From assembly GCA_037951165.1 (NCBI GenBank), contig JBBDHG010000015.1, forward strand, positions 5,370,501 to 5,434,500: DNA of 64,000 bases. Direction: 5' to 3'. Source of the DNA: Lophius americanus. Taxonomy: Eukaryota > Chordata > Actinopteri > Lophiiformes > Lophiidae. This document shows, piece after piece, positions 61,885 to 64,000 of the stretch. Below the pieces are notes generated by a model. The model saw nothing but the letters and a program-made list of their open reading frames with translations. It searched no databases and was not told the origin of the DNA. How positions within the stretch are numbered: position 1 is the first letter of the stretch; each line of letters opens with the position of its first letter. A program made the translations under genes and the position numbers.

Positions 61885-61990
61885 CTCAGAAGAACACTCA
61901 GACTGTAGATTGATGCACAATGAATAACGCAAAACGTCACATATTCCAGCGTGCGCTCCTTGGAGTTGCGAACACAGCTAGAATCCAGAC
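61885..61990 (-). other. possible noncoding 5' exon of abca4
   Basis: On the gene strand a strong donor (TCTGAG|GTAAGT) ends a non-AT-rich stretch about 0.8 kb above the start codon. An acceptor-like ATACAG lies near 61109, just above exon 1. The upper limit is arbitrary and no transcript evidence exists here. Confidence 0.25.
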
Positions 61991-62100
61991 CTTGTGAATA
62001 GTTAAGCAGATTGATTTAATCTCCTTTCACAGCGCTGGGAGAGGGCTAACACTCATCCATTTGTAGAGGCCTACATGACCTTAGCACCTGCCCTACTGTA

Positions 62101-62123
62101 TAATCCTACCTCTATTATAATCC
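62101..62123 (+). promoter_or_regulatory. paired CRX/OTX-type TAATCC motifs
   Basis: TAATCC occurs at 62101-62106 and 62118-62123, about 1.05 kb above the abca4 start codon. A GGATTA lies at 62542-62547. CRX/OTX2 bind this core in photoreceptor promoters. Two six-base matches can occur by chance, so this is only a candidate. Confidence 0.25.
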
Positions 62124-62164
62124 CACCGCAAGTAAAGAAGAAATATGCTTATTTTCATAAAGTC

Positions 62165-62385
62165 ATACATTCAGCGGTGGACAGTAACTTAGTGCATTTA
62201 CTGAAAGAGTGTAGTTAGGTATACATTTAAGGGACTTTACTTAAAGAATTAAATTTTATCCAATTTAAGGTTTCTACTCCACTATGTCTCGGAGGGAAAT
62301 ATTCTTCTTTAAACTCCACTACATTTCTCTGATAGCGGTAGTTACTATTAACTTTTCAGATTACAATTTCTCCTAACTTTCTTGT
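62165..62385 (+). repeat. common teleost short repeat
   Basis: GCGGTGGACAGTAACTTAGT, TTTCTACTCCACTATG and AAACTCCACTACATTTCTCT follow the order of a very abundant teleost interspersed repeat. About 1.1 kb above the abca4 start codon. Confidence 0.7.
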
Positions 62386-63290
62386 TAAATAAAAAACGCT
62401 CTTTATATAAATGTATTGGTTTTTAAAGGTTTGAACTAAAACTAAAAGATTGAGTATATCTTCATTAGTTGAGTGAATTCTCCATCTATAATTGAATTAT
62501 TTAAAATCCACCTCCAATTATCTGGAAAATGTAAACTTTCTGGATTAAATAAATAAAATAGAATAAAAATTTTGAAATATAATGCTTATTAATTTACAAA
62601 ATAACACAAATCATCTCGCTACTACATTAGCGACGTGTGCATAAAGAAAAACATTACAGATAGAGCATAATGTAGATCCCTAGGAAAATTCTGGGCCATA
62701 CCCATGGGTGTATAAAATATGAAGGAAAAATAAAGATAGGGAGGAAGAAATAATAATTATTATTATTTATTAATTGTATTAATCAAAATTTATGATTTTT
62801 TTAATAAATTTAATTATTATTAAAAAATATACTACACAGAGCTACTGAAGAGCAATTTCTGCACTGCAGAAACTCAAAATATTATACATTTGTTGAAATT
62901 GTATTTTTGAATATTTGTATTTTCAATATTTTTGAATATTTGTATTTATAATATTTTTCAATATTGTATTATTGAATATCTCATAACACTTGTTATTAGA
63001 CACAATCACGTAAGAATTTACATATCTACAATGGTAAATATTCTTTAACTTAAAAAGCTTAAACTCCACTTTCTTATCTTAATTCAAGTACAAGATGGTG
63101 CTAAATCTAAAGCTTTGCCACTATTATACAGCTTAGAATAAGTTAAATGAATATTGAAATAAAGAGGTTGACATGTACGGGAACAAATATCAAACAGCTA
63201 CTTTTTAGGGGGGAAAAACACAAATTTTTTAGCGTAACTTATTCTTAGACACAAAATGTCGTAATATTAGTAAAATATTGTCGTTTAAGT
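62386..63290. other. AT-rich intergenic stretch
   Basis: Long A/T runs with TTGAATATTTGTATTT short tandem words near 62900-62970. No gene signal. Confidence 0.5.
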
Positions 63291-63590
63291 ACGACTCTCT
63301 CTCAATCCACCTAGTTCTTGCATGCTGCTGGTTCACCTGCCCTCCAGCGATTCCTCAGAGATCCATCAGCCTCATCATTCATCAGCCTCAGCAGAGTCAT
63401 CAGCCCTCACCACCAGTATCCAGACCCCAGAGGGGAGATATTCCATGCTGCTGCTCAGGGCAGAGACCTTTCAATCTCAATCTCCCTGAAGAGTCTGAAC
63501 ACCAGAGACTTTCTGATAGACTCATTGTCACAGATCTGCTGTATATGTTCTACCCTTAGAACTGAGGAAACATCAGTTCTCCTAGTTTAG
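63278..63590 (+). other. unassigned ORF-bearing island
   Basis: Two overlapping plus-strand ORFs (93 and 90 codons) in a stretch clearly richer in C and G than its flanks. No recognisable domain. The Pro/Ser-rich frames and a following AATAAA near 63631 would also fit repeat- or LTR-derived DNA. 63600-64000 shows nothing recognisable. Confidence 0.25.
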
Positions 63591-64000
63591 GTTATAAAGA
63601 TTCCAGGTGGAGTGGACTCCACGATTGATAATAAATCATTTATCTTTTGGCCATTTTGTCTCCTCATTGAAATGAGCTTAAATCCAACTTGTAACCATGG
63701 AAACATCATTTCTTTCTTGATAACTGCAGACGGTGAGTCCTCTGGGTCCGTGTATCTTATGGTATATTGTTTTTCATGTTCAGAAACAAATATTGAAAAA
63801 CAAATAACGAGTGGTAATCAGAATTTTTGTTTTGAGGTACAAATAGCAAAATTGAAAAACAAGCCTTTTTTTTCAAAGACCAAATAGGGATAAGAAAATT
63901 TTAAAAATTGTTCGATTTTCATTCAATTATTGATTTTGAAAAAAAATAAAATGTTTTGGATGTTCCGTTTTCTGAAAGCAAATGTGGTCCCTAGGAGGGG

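Larger units (their letters stand above)
61060..62160. promoter_or_regulatory. abca4 5' flank
   Basis: Contains the 5' UTR immediately above the start codon and presumably the promoter. No TATA box at a fitting position was seen. Apart from the donor near 61884 and the TAATCC pair, nothing is recognisable. Confidence 0.4.

Overview
The window is vertebrate nuclear DNA, almost certainly from a teleost fish. It is AT-rich and has many 75-90 bp introns. It carries degenerate teleost-type repeats: L2- and RTE-like LINE remnants, Tc1-like transposons, tRNA-derived SINE pieces, and CA, GA and GTA microsatellites. There are no bacterial operons, rRNA genes, intact tRNA genes or CRISPR arrays.

The one gene that can be supported is a complete abca4 (photoreceptor ATP-binding cassette transporter, rim protein) on the minus strand. 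Its coding exons run from the start codon at 61059 down to the stop at 16719. I placed 49 coding exons one by one from protein similarity, GT/AG boundaries and reading phase. Together they give 6915 nt, or 2304 residues, with no frameshift or internal stop. Human ABCA4 has 2273 residues, and most exons match the human exon lengths to the base. Protein order: cytosolic N-terminus and TM1 (exons 1-2), large lumenal domain ECD1 (exons 3-13), TM bundle 1 (14-16), Glu/Gln-rich linker (17-18), NBD1 (19-23), regulatory region (23-27), TM7 (28), ECD2 (29-35), TM bundle 2 (36-40), NBD2 (41-47) and C-terminal regulatory tail with the VFVNF motif (47-49). The two NBDs have intact Walker A, signature, Walker B and Q-loop residues, so the protein should work as an ATP-driven importer of N-retinylidene-phosphatidylethanolamine in photoreceptor discs. 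Whether it is the a or b paralogue cannot be settled here.

Layout: 1-16.6 kb is the region beyond the abca4 3' end. I find no convincing gene there, only scattered LINE fragments and unassigned sequence. 16.7-61.1 kb is abca4; its large introns (4-11, 14, 15, 18, 19, 24, 26, 28, 34, 37, 39) hold most of the repeats. 61.1-64 kb is the 5' flank, with a possible noncoding first exon, a pair of CRX/OTX-type TAATCC motifs, a common teleost repeat, and an unassigned ORF-bearing island near 63.3-63.6 kb.

I found no previously undescribed multi-gene system. The most interesting signals are lineage-specific changes inside abca4 (expanded acidic linker exon 18, Cys-rich exon 24, alternative C-terminus), a roughly 200 bp dispersed repeat present four times in the introns, a minisatellite shared by two introns, and an inverted repeat pair flanking exons 15-19.
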